A stretch of 15,112 nucleotides of DNA from an uncultured Selenomonadales bacterium (GTDB lineage: Bacteria; Bacillota; Negativicutes; Selenomonadales; Selenomonadaceae): NCBI GenBank assembly GCA_947165405.1, contig CAMVAG010000023.1, positions 1-15,112 of the forward strand, written 5' to 3'. The number at the start of each line of letters is the position of its first letter. Position 1 is the stretch's first letter. The notes beneath the pieces are model-generated. The model saw nothing but the letters and a program-made list of their open reading frames with translations. It was not told where the DNA came from and ran no database searches. Made by a program: the position numbers and the translations under genes. Of this stretch, positions 14,183-15,112 are shown in pieces.

Positions 14183-15112
14183 TCACCAAACCTCGTCGGG
14201 ATATTGCAGCCCCCAATTTTTTCTGAGCGCGGTCATAATATCCATCACGTCTTTTGAAAAGTTGAGTTTCATGTTCGAGGCGTCGCCGCTTTTAATCGCC
14301 TGCTCCATGTCTTTGAGTTCGTAAAAGAGAGCGTCCGTACTTTCGCCCGCGAAAATTTCTTCAACCTTGCCGGTCACCGCGTCGACGAAAATCGCTTTTT
14401 CCGCACGAGGATATTCCGGAATTTCGACGTAACCTTTTTCGCAACTTATGACGGCGCGTTTCGGTTGCTTTGAGTGCATTGACAACGCGACCGTTGCCAT
14501 TTGCCCGCAAGAATTTTTTAAGAGGATCGTTGCCATTTCGTCGGAGCCTGTCGGCGAAGGTTGCCACTGACTTAAAATTTCCGTCGGCTTCTCAAGCATG
14601 AACGAACGCACAATCGACAAGGCATAAACGCCGATATCCAAGAGCGCGCCGCCCGCCAAATTCATATTAAAAAATCTGTTGCTCATGTCGTATTCTTTGA
14701 AGCTGCCGAAATTGAGCGTGAGGATTTGAACTTTGCCGAAGTCGCCGTTTGAAATTTTGCGCCAAAGATTTTTGTAAAGGGGCATGTGCCAAATTGTCAT
14801 GGCCTCGGCGAGGACAAGATTTTTTTCGGCGGCGAGGGAAATCATTTCGTCGAGTTCGCGGCTGTTGAGCGTGATTGATTTTTCAACGAACAAATGCTTG
14901 CCGTTTTCGAGAGCGCGTTTCATGAATTGATAATGCGTGTTGTGCGGCGTGGTGATATAAATCACGTCGACAGCCTCGTCGGAAAAAATTTCGTCAATCG
15001 TGTCGTAAACTTTCGTGACGGAATATTTTTCGGCGAAGGCAACGGCTTTGGCGTGCGTGCGATTTGCGACGGCGTAAAGATTTTTTCCTTGCTTGCGAAG
15101 AGCTTTAGCCAT
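14183..15112 (-). CDS. Gfo/Idh/MocA family oxidoreductase (partial, N-terminus outside window)
   Basis: NAD(P)-dependent sugar or dihydrodiol oxidoreductase, of which the C-terminal 309 residues are seen. The N-terminal GxGxxG Rossmann motif is missing, and the Met at the edge (MAKALRKQGK) corresponds to the first helix after it, so the gene almost certainly continues past base 15112. Family features are ITTPHNTHYQFMKRALENGKHLFVEKS, with the catalytic-type Glu77-Lys78 (numbered from the edge Met), and GGALLDIGVYALS with D159, in the C-terminal alpha/beta substrate domain. The EKP motif reads EKS here, a common variant. The substrate is unknown; the closest general match is the trans-dihydrodiol/xylose dehydrogenase-like group. 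It is followed on the same strand by the SDR gene after 46 bp, so the two oxidoreductases are probably co-transcribed. Confidence 0.88.
   Translation of the reverse strand: MAKALRKQGKNLYAVANRTHAKAVAFAEKYSVTKVYDTIDEIFSDEAVDVIYITTPHNTHYQFMKRALENGKHLFVEKSITLNSRELDEMISLAAEKNLVLAEAMTIWHMPLYKNLWRKISNGDFGKVQILTLNFGSFKEYDMSNRFFNMNLAGGALLDIGVYALSIVRSFMLEKPTEILSQWQPSPTGSDEMATILLKNSCGQMATVALSMHSKQPKRAVISCEKGYVEIPEYPRAEKAIFVDAVTGKVEEIFAGESTDALFYELKDMEQAIKSGDASNMKLNFSKDVMDIMTALRKNWGLQYPDEVW

Overview
The window looks like chromosomal DNA of an anaerobic, fermentative bacterium with roughly 50% GC. My best guess is a Firmicutes lineage of the Negativicutes/Selenomonadales type. This is inferred from gene content and style only: a two-subunit B12-dependent methylmalonyl-CoA mutase as used in succinate-propionate fermentation, a polA without proofreading residues, a HisZ-type histidine regulator, a clostridia-like TrpA, and strong AGGAGG ribosome sites. 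No RNA gene, CRISPR array, insertion sequence or phage gene was seen.

Layout, left to right. (1) The 3' part of polA (+), cut by the left edge and ending in an intrinsic terminator. (2) A strong sigma-70-type promoter driving mutA-mutB (+), translationally coupled, closed by a bidirectional terminator. (3) A minus-strand block, hisZ > HD-domain hydrolase (ATGA overlap), then an internal promoter and yhdT > panF (11-nt overlap), which runs towards mutB. (4) A divergent promoter region of about 120 bp separating hisZ (-) from trpA (+). trpA forms a two-gene operon with an orphan lipoprotein solute-binding protein. (5) A convergent gap of 144 bp with an elaborate palindrome. (6) A minus-strand block, Gfo/Idh/MocA oxidoreductase (cut by the right edge) > SDR oxidoreductase > AroP-like amino acid permease.

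How the genes relate. MutAB interconverts succinyl-CoA and methylmalonyl-CoA. PanF/YhdT would import pantothenate, the CoA precursor. hisZ, trpA and the permease touch histidine and aromatic amino acid metabolism, but each is separated from its usual partners (hisG, trpB, transporter components), so the window reads as scattered single-pathway genes rather than one large system.

The most interesting signal is non-coding. There are three small arrays of 7-bp units, each about four units long (30-32 bp per array or arm). One lies in frame inside polA, one between mutB and its terminator, and one is a 70-bp palindrome nested inside the loop of a terminator stem. This suggests small heptamer repeats that spread as modules. 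A second oddity is an exact 19-bp copy of an internal piece of the SDR gene just beyond its stop codon; that gene also has lower GC than its neighbours. I saw no convincing unknown multi-gene system.
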